DNA of 6,000 bases from an uncultured Pseudomonadota bacterium (GTDB taxonomy: Bacteria > Pseudomonadota > Gammaproteobacteria > Burkholderiales > SG8-39): the NCBI GenBank assembly GCA_903895005.1, contig CAITSH010000125.1, positions 1 through 6,000 on the forward strand. Reading direction: 5' to 3'. The stretch's first letter is position 1. Every line of letters begins with the position of its first letter. The translations under genes were made by a program, and so were the position numbers. The notes under the pieces are model-generated. The model was not told the origin of the DNA. It searched no databases and was given only the letters and a program-made list of their open reading frames with translations. Of this stretch, positions 1 to 6,000 are shown in pieces.

Positions 1-1263
1 AATCGTGCTCGAGAGGGCTTCTGGTTTGGTGGACCACCACCCTTCGGATACAAGTTAGTCGATAAGAAATTAGTTCTGAATAAAGAAGAATCAGTTTGGG
101 TAAAAAAGATCTTCTCTGAAACATCCAAAGGAGCGAGCACCTTGGAGGTAAAGAAATTACTCGATTCAAACGGAGTGCTACCTAGAAGACGAGCAAGCAC
201 TTGGTCGATAGGTTCAATACAAGCGTTACTAAAAAACACACACTACAAAGGTAGCTATCACTTTCACGATAAAAAGAGTGATGAAAAAATCGAAACTGAA
301 TGTCCAGCCATAGTAGATATCACTACTTGGACATCTGTTCAAAAACTAAAGGCTAGAAAAACAAGCCGAGTATCACAACAGAACAGAACGAAACAGTTTT
401 ACCTCTTGAGAGATTTAATGGTCTGTGGACATTGTGGACGCTCAATTTCAGCTAGACGGAAGATGGATAAAAATGAGCAGCTCTACTACTGTCCGAATAA
501 AGAGAGAGACTGGGTTGAGAACGGTGGGTCAAAGACACCTTGGAAGCGAGGTGAAGGTTGTGGAATGTCACGCTCTTTGAATATTCCAGAAACCGACCTA
601 CTCGTATGGGAATCAGTAATCAATACTCATAAAAATTCAAGCATCCTTAAGGAAGAGGTTAAGTGGAAAATTCTTGAAGAGAGTGGAGCCCCACTATCGA
701 AGACTGAAGCCGAATTAAAAACACTTGAGAGACAGATTAAGCATTTACAAAAGGTGCTTGTTCAAACAAAAGAATCACAAGCTGAACTTTTATTTAATAC
801 CGCTTCAGGAAAAGTTAAAGCCGACATTTATAAGATGGCTCTAGAAAAATCTGACGAACAGATACACGACCTTGAAGTCAAGATAGCCAACTTACAACTT
901 CAGCTTAAAGGTGGAAATGAGAATAGAAAATGGGTCGATTGGTTAAAGGTTTTCGGTCAAACTTTAGACAAGAAGAAAGAATTAAGTGACGACCAAAAGA
1001 AGCAATATTTGACTGGATTGATTGAAGAAATTAAGGTTAAATACGACGAGAAAAAGAACGAACACGAGCTGTCCATTCAGTTCCAGTTACCAATCGTAGG
1101 GGACGGGATTCAATGGAAAAACCCAGCTAAAAAGAAAGAGGGATACAAGATCAAAAAGGGAAAACAGACCTCAACCTTGGTGGTCAAAAAAAAAGATCCA
1201 CGATGGTCGAAAACTCCGACCAAAGTGACCCCCTTACGAAAACAGTCCGTTACCGTCGAATAA
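1..1263 (+). CDS. Serine recombinase, C-terminal 420 codons (5' partial)
   Basis: This is a large-type serine site-specific recombinase, which cuts and rejoins DNA at attachment sites to integrate, excise or invert a segment. The frame is open from base 1, so the start and the catalytic resolvase domain with its serine lie upstream. Visible residues 6-18 (GFWFGGPPPFGYK) are the typical opening of the Recombinase (DNA-binding) domain, which runs to about residue 120 and includes a W-S-I-x-x-I-x-x-L-L helix near residue 68. A zinc ribbon follows, with Cys142, Cys145, Cys164 and Cys187. A long charged helical stretch at about 230-305 looks like the coiled coil of this family. The tail is very rich in lysine. 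Codons end mostly in A/T, unlike every gene to the right, so it was probably acquired by transfer. The family call is strong; whether it acts as integrase, transposase or invertase cannot be decided here. Confidence 0.93.
   Translation, partial: NRAREGFWFGGPPPFGYKLVDKKLVLNKEESVWVKKIFSETSKGASTLEVKKLLDSNGVLPRRRASTWSIGSIQALLKNTHYKGSYHFHDKKSDEKIETECPAIVDITTWTSVQKLKARKTSRVSQQNRTKQFYLLRDLMVCGHCGRSISARRKMDKNEQLYYCPNKERDWVENGGSKTPWKRGEGCGMSRSLNIPETDLLVWESVINTHKNSSILKEEVKWKILEESGAPLSKTEAELKTLERQIKHLQKVLVQTKESQAELLFNTASGKVKADIYKMALEKSDEQIHDLEVKIANLQLQLKGGNENRKWVDWLKVFGQTLDKKKELSDDQKKQYLTGLIEEIKVKYDEKKNEHELSIQFQLPIVGDGIQWKNPAKKKEGYKIKKGKQTSTLVVKKKDPRWSKTPTKVTPLRKQSVTVE
1..1263. mobile_element. Probable end of an integrated element (AT-rich segment carrying the recombinase)
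   Basis: The segment is distinctly AT-rich and ends within a few bases of the recombinase stop codon, after which composition and codon use change sharply to GC-rich. Site-specific recombinase genes are often the outermost gene of phages, ICEs and genomic islands, placed next to the attachment site, and this arrangement fits. The other end of the element and a duplicated att core are outside the window, so the boundary at about 1263 is inferred from composition only. The alternative is an assembly chimera. Confidence 0.5.
1204..1222. repeat. Inverted repeat inside the 3' end of the recombinase gene
   Basis: TGGTCG (1204-1209) and CGACCA (1217-1222) are perfect inverted repeats around a 7-base spacer, about 40 bases before the recombinase stop. 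No T-run follows, so it is not a convincing terminator. It could be one arm-pair of a recombinase binding site near the element edge, or chance. Confidence 0.35.
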
Positions 1264-1284
1264 CCCGGCGCCGGACGCGCTGGC

Positions 1285-1293
1285 TGATATACT
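1285..1293 (+). promoter_or_regulatory. Extended -10 promoter for the NTF2-like gene
   Basis: TGATATACT is an extended -10 element: TG, one base, then TATACT, five of six matches to TATAAT. No good -35 is present 16-18 bases upstream, where the DNA is GC-rich junction sequence; extended -10 promoters can work without one. The predicted transcription start is near 1300, just before the near-palindrome and about 50 bases before the ATG at 1351. Confidence 0.45.
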
Positions 1294-1304
1294 GCAAAAA
1301 CCCA

Positions 1305-1322
1305 GCCTAATACGTGTTAGGC
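1305..1322. promoter_or_regulatory. 18-bp near-perfect palindrome, possible operator or recombination site
   Basis: GCCTAATACGTGTTAGGC has 6-bp arms GCCTAA/TTAGGC and an ACGT centre; only the symmetric pair T1311/G1316 breaks perfect dyad symmetry. It lies just after the predicted start of transcription and 28 bases before the ATG, a position typical of a repressor operator. It also lies about 40 bases from the inferred element edge, so a recombinase attachment half-site is an alternative. The last seven bases match the integron core consensus GTTRRRY, but the rest of an attC site is missing. Confidence 0.45.
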
Positions 1323-1334
1323 GGCAATCAACCC

Positions 1335-1340
1335 AGAGGA
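1335..1340 (+). promoter_or_regulatory. Ribosome binding site of the NTF2-like gene
   Basis: AGAGGA, continuing into AA, sits 10 bases before the ATG at 1351 and supports that start. Confidence 0.6.
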
Positions 1341-1350
1341 AAGATACGAC

Positions 1351-1881
1351 ATGCCATCTCCCGGCCTGCAGGCAAAACTCGAGGCGATCTTTAGTGCCCA
1401 TATGGACGCGGAACTGGCCGGCGACCTCGACCAGACGCTGGCTACGATGGCGCCGAATCCGCATCTCGTAAACGTGCCGACCATGGTTGGCGGCCAAGGT
1501 TCGCGAGGCGTCCGGGCGTTCTACTCGAAACGCTTGATCGGGCAGTTCTTTCCGCCTGACGTCACGTTTGAAACGGTGTCGCGCACATACAGCGAGGAAC
1601 GTCTGGTGGATGAGCTCATCATCTCGTTCACGCACACAAGCAAGATTGACTGGATGCTGCCTGGGGTCGAGCCCACCGGGAAACGGGTCGAAGCGGTGTT
1701 CGTGGTGATCGTCGGGATCGAAGGGGACAAGGTCTCCTACGAGCACATCCTGTGGGATCAGGCAAGTGTGCTCGTGCAACTGGGGCTGCTCGATCCGAAA
1801 GGTCTTCCAGTCGTTGGCGCGGGTGCCGCCGCCAAGTTGAGAAATCCGGGCTTGCCGGACCCGTTCTTCAACGAGGGCTAG
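1351..1881 (+). CDS. NTF2/SnoaL-like domain protein, 176 aa
   Basis: This is a small soluble protein that resembles the SnoaL-like branch of the NTF2-like superfamily, cone-shaped alpha+beta folds that form small-molecule enzymes (isomerases, cyclases, dehydratases) or binding subunits. An N-terminal helix (residues 5-33) leads to a VNVPTMVGG strand-turn region (41-49), a helix with GVRAFYSKRL (53-62), then strands VDELIISFTH (86-95) and VEAVFVVIVGIEGDKVSYEHILWDQASVL (113-141). The last of these has the alternating pattern and E-x-x-x-W-D-Q-A element I associate with SnoaL-like proteins. The tail ends in a GLLDP-x-GLPVVG motif (145-156). There is no signal peptide or membrane segment. GC-rich codon use matches the genes to its right, not the recombinase. 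It has its own RBS and probable promoter. The fold assignment is by pattern only; the substrate is unknown and neighbours give no clue. Confidence 0.75.
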   Translation: MPSPGLQAKLEAIFSAHMDAELAGDLDQTLATMAPNPHLVNVPTMVGGQGSRGVRAFYSKRLIGQFFPPDVTFETVSRTYSEERLVDELIISFTHTSKIDWMLPGVEPTGKRVEAVFVVIVGIEGDKVSYEHILWDQASVLVQLGLLDPKGLPVVGAGAAAKLRNPGLPDPFFNEG

Positions 1882-1884
1882 CCT

Positions 1885-1903
1885 GGGGCTTGGTGCCAGC
1901 CCC
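1885..1903 (+). terminator. Weak hairpin just after the NTF2-like gene
   Basis: GGGGCT (1885-1890) and AGCCCC (1898-1903) form a 6-bp GC-rich stem with a 7-base loop, starting 3 bases after the stop codon. No T-run follows, so intrinsic termination would be inefficient; it may only protect or pause the transcript. Confidence 0.3.
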
Positions 1904-2149
1904 TGCAGGTCTAACCGGGTGCGCAACGAGGGCATTGGCGCGGTTTTCGCCGGCCTGTTTCGCTGATCGGCAGCGGCGCCGCCCGCGCGGGGCGATTCGC
2001 AATACCCGCCGCCAGTGACGCGAAGTGCGACCGGCCTGTCTTTGGTGTGTCAAAATGCAGGGCTTCGCCAGTCCCCAACCCCTGCAATAAAGCCAATCGC
2101 ATCCTTGAATACCACTGATGGCGCCAATTCACCCCCGGGCCATGCGCCC
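1904..2149. other. Gap before recQ, no gene seen
   Basis: GC-rich non-coding stretch. Apart from a 10-bp self-complementary run GCGGCGCCGC at 1973-1982, which is common in such DNA, I see no RNA gene, repeat or convincing promoter. The recQ frame is open back to a GTG at 2015, but the 45 codons this would add have no helicase character and no Shine-Dalgarno precedes that GTG. This region probably contains the recQ promoter, but no -35/-10 pair stands out. Confidence 0.5.
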
Positions 2150-3979
2150 GTGAACGCGGCGGCGCCGACGGCGCTGTCGCTGTTAAAGGAAGTCTTCGGT
2201 TACCCGGCTTTTCGCGGCGCCCAGGCCGAGATCGTCGATCATGTGGTCGGCGGCGGCGACTGCCTGGTGCTGATGCCCACGGGCGGGGGCAAGTCGCTGT
2301 GCTACCAGATCCCGGCGCTGCTGCGCCGCGGCCCGGGCATTGTCATCTCGCCGCTGATCGCGCTGATGCAGGACCAGGTTGCGGCGCTGCTCGAGGCCGG
2401 CGTCAGGGCGGCCTTCCTCAACTCCACGCAAACCTCTGAAGAGGCGCGCGGGGTGGAGGATGCGCTCCTCGCCGGTGAATGCGACATTGTCTATGTCGCG
2501 CCGGAGCGCCTCCTGACCGGGCGATTCCTTAACCTGCTGGAGCGGCTAAACAGTACGCTTGGCGTGGCACTCTTTGCCATTGACGAGGCGCATTGTGTGT
2601 CGCAATGGGGCCATGACTTCCGGCCCGAGTACATGCAGTTGTCGATGTTGCACGAGCGTTTTCCGAACGTGCCGCGCATCGCCCTCACCGCCACCGCGGA
2701 CGAGATCACACGCGCCGAAATTATCGAACGCCTCAACCTCACCGGCTCGCGCCTGTTCGTGTCGAGCTTTGACCGGCCGAATATCCGCTATCGCATTGTC
2801 GAAAAGGGCAACGCCAAGGCGCAGCTGCTCCAGTTCCTGCAGACCGAGCACCCTGGTGATGCCGGCATCATTTACTGCCTGTCGCGGCGCAAGGTTGACG
2901 AGACCGCGACATGGCTCGAAGAAGAGGGCATTACCGCGCTGCCTTATCACGCCGGCATGGACACATCGTCGCGTGCCGCCAATCAATCGCGATTCCTGCG
3001 CGAGGACGGTATTGTCATGACTGCGACCATCGCCTTTGGCATGGGCATAGACAAGCCTGACGTGCGTTTTGTTGCACACCTGGACCTGCCCAAGAGCATT
3101 GAGGGCTATTACCAGGAGACCGGCCGCGCGGGTCGTGACGGCCTGCCCGCCGATGCCTGGATGGCCTATGGCCTTGGCGACGTGGTCAACCAGCGGCGCA
3201 TGATCGACACCTCCGAGGCGGCCGACCAGTTCAAGCGCATTGCCGGTGCCAAGCTCGATGCGCTGCTTGGGCTTGCCGAGAGCACCAGCTGCCGCCGCGT
3301 GCGCCTGCTTGGCTATTTTGGCGAGCATTCGGAGCCCTGCGGCAATTGTGATGTGTGCCTTGATCCGCCGCAGGTGTGGGACGGCACCGAAGCGGCCAGA
3401 AAGGCGCTGTCCTGCGCGTTTCGCACCGGCCAGCGCTTTGGCGCAGGTCACCTTGTGGATGTGCTCCTTGGCCACGACAATGACAAGGTGCAGCAATGGG
3501 AGCACGACAAGCTCTCGGTGTTTGGCATCGGCAAGGACCTGGATGAAAAAACCTGGCGCGCGGTGTTTCGTCAGCTCATCGCCCACGGCTTCCTGATGAC
3601 CGACCATGACAGCTACGGTTCGCTCAAACTCACCGAGGCGAGCCGCGCGGTATTGAAGGGCGAACAGCCCGTGGTGTTTCGTGCCGTTGCCGAGGGCAAG
3701 CGCGGGGCGGGCTCGCGCAAGGCCGGCGCCAAGCCCGGCGCCGCCGGCGGCCTCGAGGGTCGCGCCAACGCGCGCTGGGAACGCCTGCGCACCTGGCGCG
3801 CGGCGGTGGCCAAGGAGCACGGCGTTCCGGCTTATGTGGTGTTCCATGACGCCACGCTGGCCGAAATTGCCCGCGCGCAACCGGCCAATGAAGAGGAACT
3901 GGGCATGATCTCGGGCGTGGGCGCCCGCAAGCTCAAGCGCTACGGCGAGGAGCTGCTGGAAATACTGCGTCAGGATTAA
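2150..3979 (+). CDS. recQ: ATP-dependent DNA helicase RecQ
   Basis: RecQ unwinds DNA 3'-to-5' using ATP and acts in recombinational repair and replication-fork processing in the cytoplasm. Counting from the GTG at 2150 (609 aa, about the length of E. coli RecQ), all motifs are present: motif 0 [10 protein letters not shown], Walker A MPTGGGKS (42-49, Lys48), DEAH (145-148), the aromatic loop [10 protein letters not shown] (152-161), ALTATA (178-183), and motif [12 protein letters not shown] (322-331). The zinc-binding cysteines are 381, 397, 400 and 403, nearly the E. coli numbering. A winged-helix RQC region follows, then an Ala/Gly/Lys-rich linker (about 510-540), and a C-terminal HRDC domain (about 541-609). 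GTG 2150 is chosen because homology begins right after it. No clear Shine-Dalgarno is seen at it, so TTG 2105 or GTG 2015 remain possible. The gene appears intact and typical. Confidence 0.97.
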   Translation: MNAAAPTALSLLKEVFGYPAFRGAQAEIVDHVVGGGDCLVLMPTGGGKSLCYQIPALLRRGPGIVISPLIALMQDQVAALLEAGVRAAFLNSTQTSEEARGVEDALLAGECDIVYVAPERLLTGRFLNLLERLNSTLGVALFAIDEAHCVSQWGHDFRPEYMQLSMLHERFPNVPRIALTATADEITRAEIIERLNLTGSRLFVSSFDRPNIRYRIVEKGNAKAQLLQFLQTEHPGDAGIIYCLSRRKVDETATWLEEEGITALPYHAGMDTSSRAANQSRFLREDGIVMTATIAFGMGIDKPDVRFVAHLDLPKSIEGYYQETGRAGRDGLPADAWMAYGLGDVVNQRRMIDTSEAADQFKRIAGAKLDALLGLAESTSCRRVRLLGYFGEHSEPCGNCDVCLDPPQVWDGTEAARKALSCAFRTGQRFGAGHLVDVLLGHDNDKVQQWEHDKLSVFGIGKDLDEKTWRAVFRQLIAHGFLMTDHDSYGSLKLTEASRAVLKGEQPVVFRAVAEGKRGAGSRKAGAKPGAAGGLEGRANARWERLRTWRAAVAKEHGVPAYVVFHDATLAEIARAQPANEEELGMISGVGARKLKRYGEELLEILRQD

Positions 3980-3992
3980 GCGGCGCGCGTTT

Positions 3993-3998
3993 TATAAT
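3993..3998 (+). promoter_or_regulatory. -10 box of the Bug/amidohydrolase operon promoter
   Basis: A perfect TATAAT lies 14 bases after the recQ stop. No clear -35 matches TTGACA 16-18 bases upstream, where recQ is still coding. Transcription would start near 4005, giving a leader of about 40 bases before the TTG at 4046. It also means that a possible TTG start at 3998, inside this box, would not be on the transcript. Confidence 0.5.
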
Positions 3999-4035
3999 TG
4001 CGAGCTTGTACTGCGGCCCGGTCAAAAGAGCCCTC

Positions 4036-4040
4036 GGAGG
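4036..4040 (+). promoter_or_regulatory. Shine-Dalgarno deciding a TTG start
   Basis: GGAGG ends 5 bases before TTG 4046 and is the only strong ribosome binding site near the start of the Bug protein. It selects TTG 4046 over TTG 3998. Confidence 0.75.
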
Positions 4041-4045
4041 ACACC

Positions 4046-5014
4046 TTGAACCTTACTCGCATCCTTGCCCTTGTCGTCGCCTGCCTGTTACTGCCGCATA
4101 CGGCACTGGTCCATGCACAGGCCTGGCCGGCCAAGTCCATACGTTTTATCGTCTCCTTCCCGCCCGGGGGCAGCGCCGACATCATTGCACGCGCCCTGGC
4201 GCAAAAACTCTCCGAGAGCCTCGGGCAGCAAGTGCTCGTTGATAACCGTGCCGGCGCCGGCGGCAACATCGGTGTGGATCTGGCCGCCAAGTCTGCGCCC
4301 GACGGTTACACCATCGTACTCGGTGCCGCGGGTGCGATTGCGATCAACCAAAGTCTGATGGGCAGCCTGCCCTACGACCCGCTAAAAGACCTCGCGCCGA
4401 TTTCGCTGCTTGCGACCATCCCGATCGTGCTGGCGGTGCACCCTTCGACGCCGGCCAACTCGGTGCGCGAACTCATCGCGCTCGCCAAAGCCAAGCCCCT
4501 TGCGTTCGCGTCGGCGGGCAACGGTACCGCCATGCATTTGTCGGGTGAATTGTTCAAGCTCAGGACGGGTCTTGATCTGCAGCACGTACCCTACAAAGGC
4601 AGCGGCCCGGCAGTGACCGACTTGATGGGCGGGCAGGTGCCTGTGGCCTTCGTGGATTTGTCCTCGGCGCTGCCGCATATCCGTTCGGGTAAGGTGCGTG
4701 GCCTCGCGGTGGCAAGTGGCAAGCGCACCATCACCGCACCGGAAATTCCGACCATCGCCGAATCAGGTGTGTCCGGTTATGACGCGGTAGGCTGGTTCGG
4801 CCTGTTTGCGCCCGCGGGCACGCCGCGCGACATCATCAACCGTCTCAATGCCGAGGTACGCCGCATCATGCAACTGCCCGATGTGCGCGAGCGCGCGCTT
4901 GCCTCGGGCGCCGAGCCGGCCGCCGACACGCCTGAAGAATTCGCAGCCTATATTCGCACCGAAATCCCCAAATGGGCCGAGGTGGTGAAGGTGTCCGGTG
5001 CGAAAGCCAACTAG
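4046..5014 (+). CDS. Bug-family tripartite tricarboxylate transporter substrate-binding protein
   Basis: This periplasmic solute receptor (TctC/Bug family) binds small carboxylates, aromatic acids or related compounds and hands them to a TctAB-type membrane permease. From TTG 4046 it is 322 aa, normal for the family. Residues 1-24 or 1-26 form a Sec signal peptide: a short N-region with Arg5, a hydrophobic core, then VHAQA before WPAK. Family landmarks follow in order: FPPGGSADIIAR (38-49), NRAGAGGNIG (67-76), SAGNGTAMHLSGELF (156-170), HVPYKGSGPAVTDLMGGQV (180-198), APEIPTIAE (231-239) and GLFAPAGTP (252-260). No TctA or TctB gene is adjacent, as is usual for the many orphan Bug receptors of Burkholderiales. 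The downstream amidohydrolase follows after 37 bases, so both are probably co-transcribed for uptake and breakdown of one compound. The ligand cannot be read from the sequence. Confidence 0.95.
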   Translation: MNLTRILALVVACLLLPHTALVHAQAWPAKSIRFIVSFPPGGSADIIARALAQKLSESLGQQVLVDNRAGAGGNIGVDLAAKSAPDGYTIVLGAAGAIAINQSLMGSLPYDPLKDLAPISLLATIPIVLAVHPSTPANSVRELIALAKAKPLAFASAGNGTAMHLSGELFKLRTGLDLQHVPYKGSGPAVTDLMGGQVPVAFVDLSSALPHIRSGKVRGLAVASGKRTITAPEIPTIAESGVSGYDAVGWFGLFAPAGTPRDIINRLNAEVRRIMQLPDVRERALASGAEPAADTPEEFAAYIRTEIPKWAEVVKVSGAKAN

Positions 5015-5041
5015 GCCCCGCAGAATTTCAAATTAACCCGC

Positions 5042-5047
5042 AAGGAA
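5042..5047 (+). promoter_or_regulatory. Ribosome binding site of the amidohydrolase
   Basis: AAGGAA lies 4 bases before the ATG at 5052, in the 37-base gap after the Bug gene. No terminator or promoter is visible in the gap, which supports co-transcription. Confidence 0.6.
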
Positions 5048-5051
5048 GCGC

Positions 5052-6000
5052 ATGAGCTCAGTCATCGACGTTCACACCCATACCCTCACCACTGAATGGT
5101 TCGACTTGCTGAAACAGCATGGTGGCCCGCGCTATACCACCAAGGAAGTGCAGCCCGGCTTGCACGCCATTCACCTGGATGGCGCGCCCTTCATGACGCC
5201 GGTGGCGCCGATGTTCGACTACGACTTGCGCATCAAGAAAATGAACCAGGCCGGCATCGACATCGCCGTGGTGTCGCTGACCTGCCCCAATGTGTTCTGG
5301 GGCGGCGAGGCAATCAGCCTCAAGGCGGCCAAGATCATGAACGACAGCATGGCCGCGGCGCAGACCGCCTACCCGGACCGCATTCGCTGGATGGCCTCGC
5401 TGCCATGGGAATATCCGGAGACGGCGCTCGCGGAACTCGAGCGCGCCACCAGCAAGGGCAAGGGCGCGGTGGGCGTGATGGTGCTGGCCAATATCAACGG
5501 CAAGCCGCTGACCGACCCCTTGTTCGAACCGATCTGGAAGCGCATCGACGAAAAGGGCCTGCCGGTGCTGGTGCACCCGACTGCGCCGCCTGGTGTGGCT
5601 GAGATGGGCATGCACGAATTCCAGCTCACCGCATCGATCGGTTTTACCTTCGACACCACGCTCGCCATCTCACGCATGATGCTGGACGGCTTTTTCGAGC
5701 GTTTCCAGAAACTCAAGATCATTGCCTCCCACGGCGGCGGCGCATTGCCCTTCCTCGTTGGTCGCCTCGACCAGTGCTGGTACGAAATCCCGGCGACACG
5801 CGCCAAGACCGACAACCGTCCCAACTATTTCATGCGGCCCTCGGACGCCATGCGCATGATTTACTGCGACGCCGTGGTGTTCCGCCAGGACGCCCTCGAA
5901 ATGGCAGTCGGCGCCTTTGGCAGCGATCGCGTGATGTACGGCTCGGACTATCCGCACACCATCGGTGACATGTTCGGCTGCCTCGCGCGCGTGGACGCCC
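5052..6000 (+). CDS. ACMSD-like amidohydrolase (amidohydrolase 2 family), 3' partial
   Basis: This is a cytoplasmic metal-dependent TIM-barrel enzyme of the amidohydrolase 2 family, which contains aminocarboxymuconate-semialdehyde decarboxylase (ACMSD), gamma-resorcylate and related decarboxylases, and some hydrolases. The 316 visible codons run off the window; members are usually about 330-340 aa, so perhaps 20 residues are missing. The metal and catalytic set is visible: DVHTH with His8 and His10 on strand 1, His175 in VLVHPT, His227 in ASHGGG, and Asp299 in YGSDYPH. This matches in order and spacing the ACMSD residues (two N-terminal His, a middle His, the catalytic His and the terminal Asp). 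It begins with ATG 5052 behind a good RBS. The Bug receptor just upstream suggests a role in degrading an imported carboxylate, probably aromatic. Whether it decarboxylates or hydrolyses cannot be told from this fragment. Confidence 0.93.
   Translation, partial: MSSVIDVHTHTLTTEWFDLLKQHGGPRYTTKEVQPGLHAIHLDGAPFMTPVAPMFDYDLRIKKMNQAGIDIAVVSLTCPNVFWGGEAISLKAAKIMNDSMAAAQTAYPDRIRWMASLPWEYPETALAELERATSKGKGAVGVMVLANINGKPLTDPLFEPIWKRIDEKGLPVLVHPTAPPGVAEMGMHEFQLTASIGFTFDTTLAISRMMLDGFFERFQKLKIIASHGGGALPFLVGRLDQCWYEIPATRAKTDNRPNYFMRPSDAMRMIYCDAVVFRQDALEMAVGAFGSDRVMYGSDYPHTIGDMFGCLARVDA

Noticed and set aside
1265..1274. Perfect 10-bp palindrome CCGGCGCCGG right at the junction
   Set aside because: The same ten bases occur at 4251-4260 inside the Bug gene, and similar runs occur in the recQ linker, so it is ordinary for this GC-rich DNA and not a junction-specific signal.
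1316..1915. Possible integron gene cassette: GTTAGGC (1316-1322) before the NTF2-like gene and GTCTAAC (1909-1915) after it
   Set aside because: The two heptamers match the GTTRRRY and RYYYAAC consensus, but no partner GTTRRRY with paired inner arms follows GTCTAAC within about 150 bases, and the upstream palindrome is only 18 bp, far shorter than an attC site.
1234..1935. Open frame of 233 codons on the - strand across the NTF2-like gene
   Set aside because: It spans the compositional junction and mirrors a + strand gene that has an RBS, promoter and family pattern; its own translation is Arg/His-rich without a fold pattern.
3723..3742. Direct repeat of CCGGCGCC with a 12-base period in recQ
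   Set aside because: It encodes part of the Ala/Gly/Lys-rich linker before the HRDC domain, where low-complexity coding explains it.
2546..3880. Long open frame of 444 codons on the - strand opposite recQ
   Set aside because: It lies entirely inside an intact recQ with all motifs. Long antisense frames are expected in GC-rich genes, and its translation shows no recognisable domain.
5058..5615. Open frame of 185 codons on the - strand opposite the amidohydrolase
   Set aside because: Shadow of a gene with complete metal-binding motifs; the translation is His/Arg-rich, as expected from reverse reading of GC-rich codons.
1..6000. CRISPR array, tRNA or rRNA gene
   Set aside because: No regularly spaced repeats, cloverleaf-like segments or ribosomal RNA sequence were seen on either strand, including the inferred element edge, where a tRNA target might have been expected.

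Overview
The window joins two kinds of DNA. Bases 1 to about 1263 are AT-rich (roughly 40% GC by eye, with A/T-ending codons) and hold the C-terminal 420 codons of a serine recombinase whose catalytic domain lies upstream of the window. From about 1264 to the end the DNA is GC-rich (roughly 60-65%) with G/C-ending codons. The change falls almost exactly at the recombinase stop codon. The simplest reading is the edge of an integrated mobile element in a GC-rich chromosome. An assembly join cannot be excluded from sequence alone.

The GC-rich part looks like Burkholderiales or a related betaproteobacterium. The main reason is an orphan Bug-family (tripartite tricarboxylate receptor) periplasmic binding protein, a family greatly expanded in that group, next to an ACMSD-like amidohydrolase.

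Layout, all on the + strand: partial serine recombinase (1-1263); a short junction with an extended -10 promoter and an 18-bp near-palindrome (1264-1350); an NTF2/SnoaL-like protein of unknown substrate (1351-1881); a mostly featureless gap (1882-2149) with one hairpin; a complete RecQ helicase (best start GTG 2150, end 3979); a TATAAT promoter; a secreted Bug solute-binding protein (TTG 4046 to 5014); and an ACMSD-like metal-dependent amidohydrolase (from 5052, running off the right edge).

The Bug protein and the amidohydrolase are 37 bases apart, each with a good Shine-Dalgarno, and probably form the start of a catabolic operon: the first captures a small carboxylate in the periplasm and the second decarboxylates or hydrolyses an intermediate in the cytoplasm. 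RecQ and the NTF2-like protein have no evident functional tie to that operon. I found no clear new defence or regulatory system. The most unusual part is the element/chromosome junction at 1200-1350.
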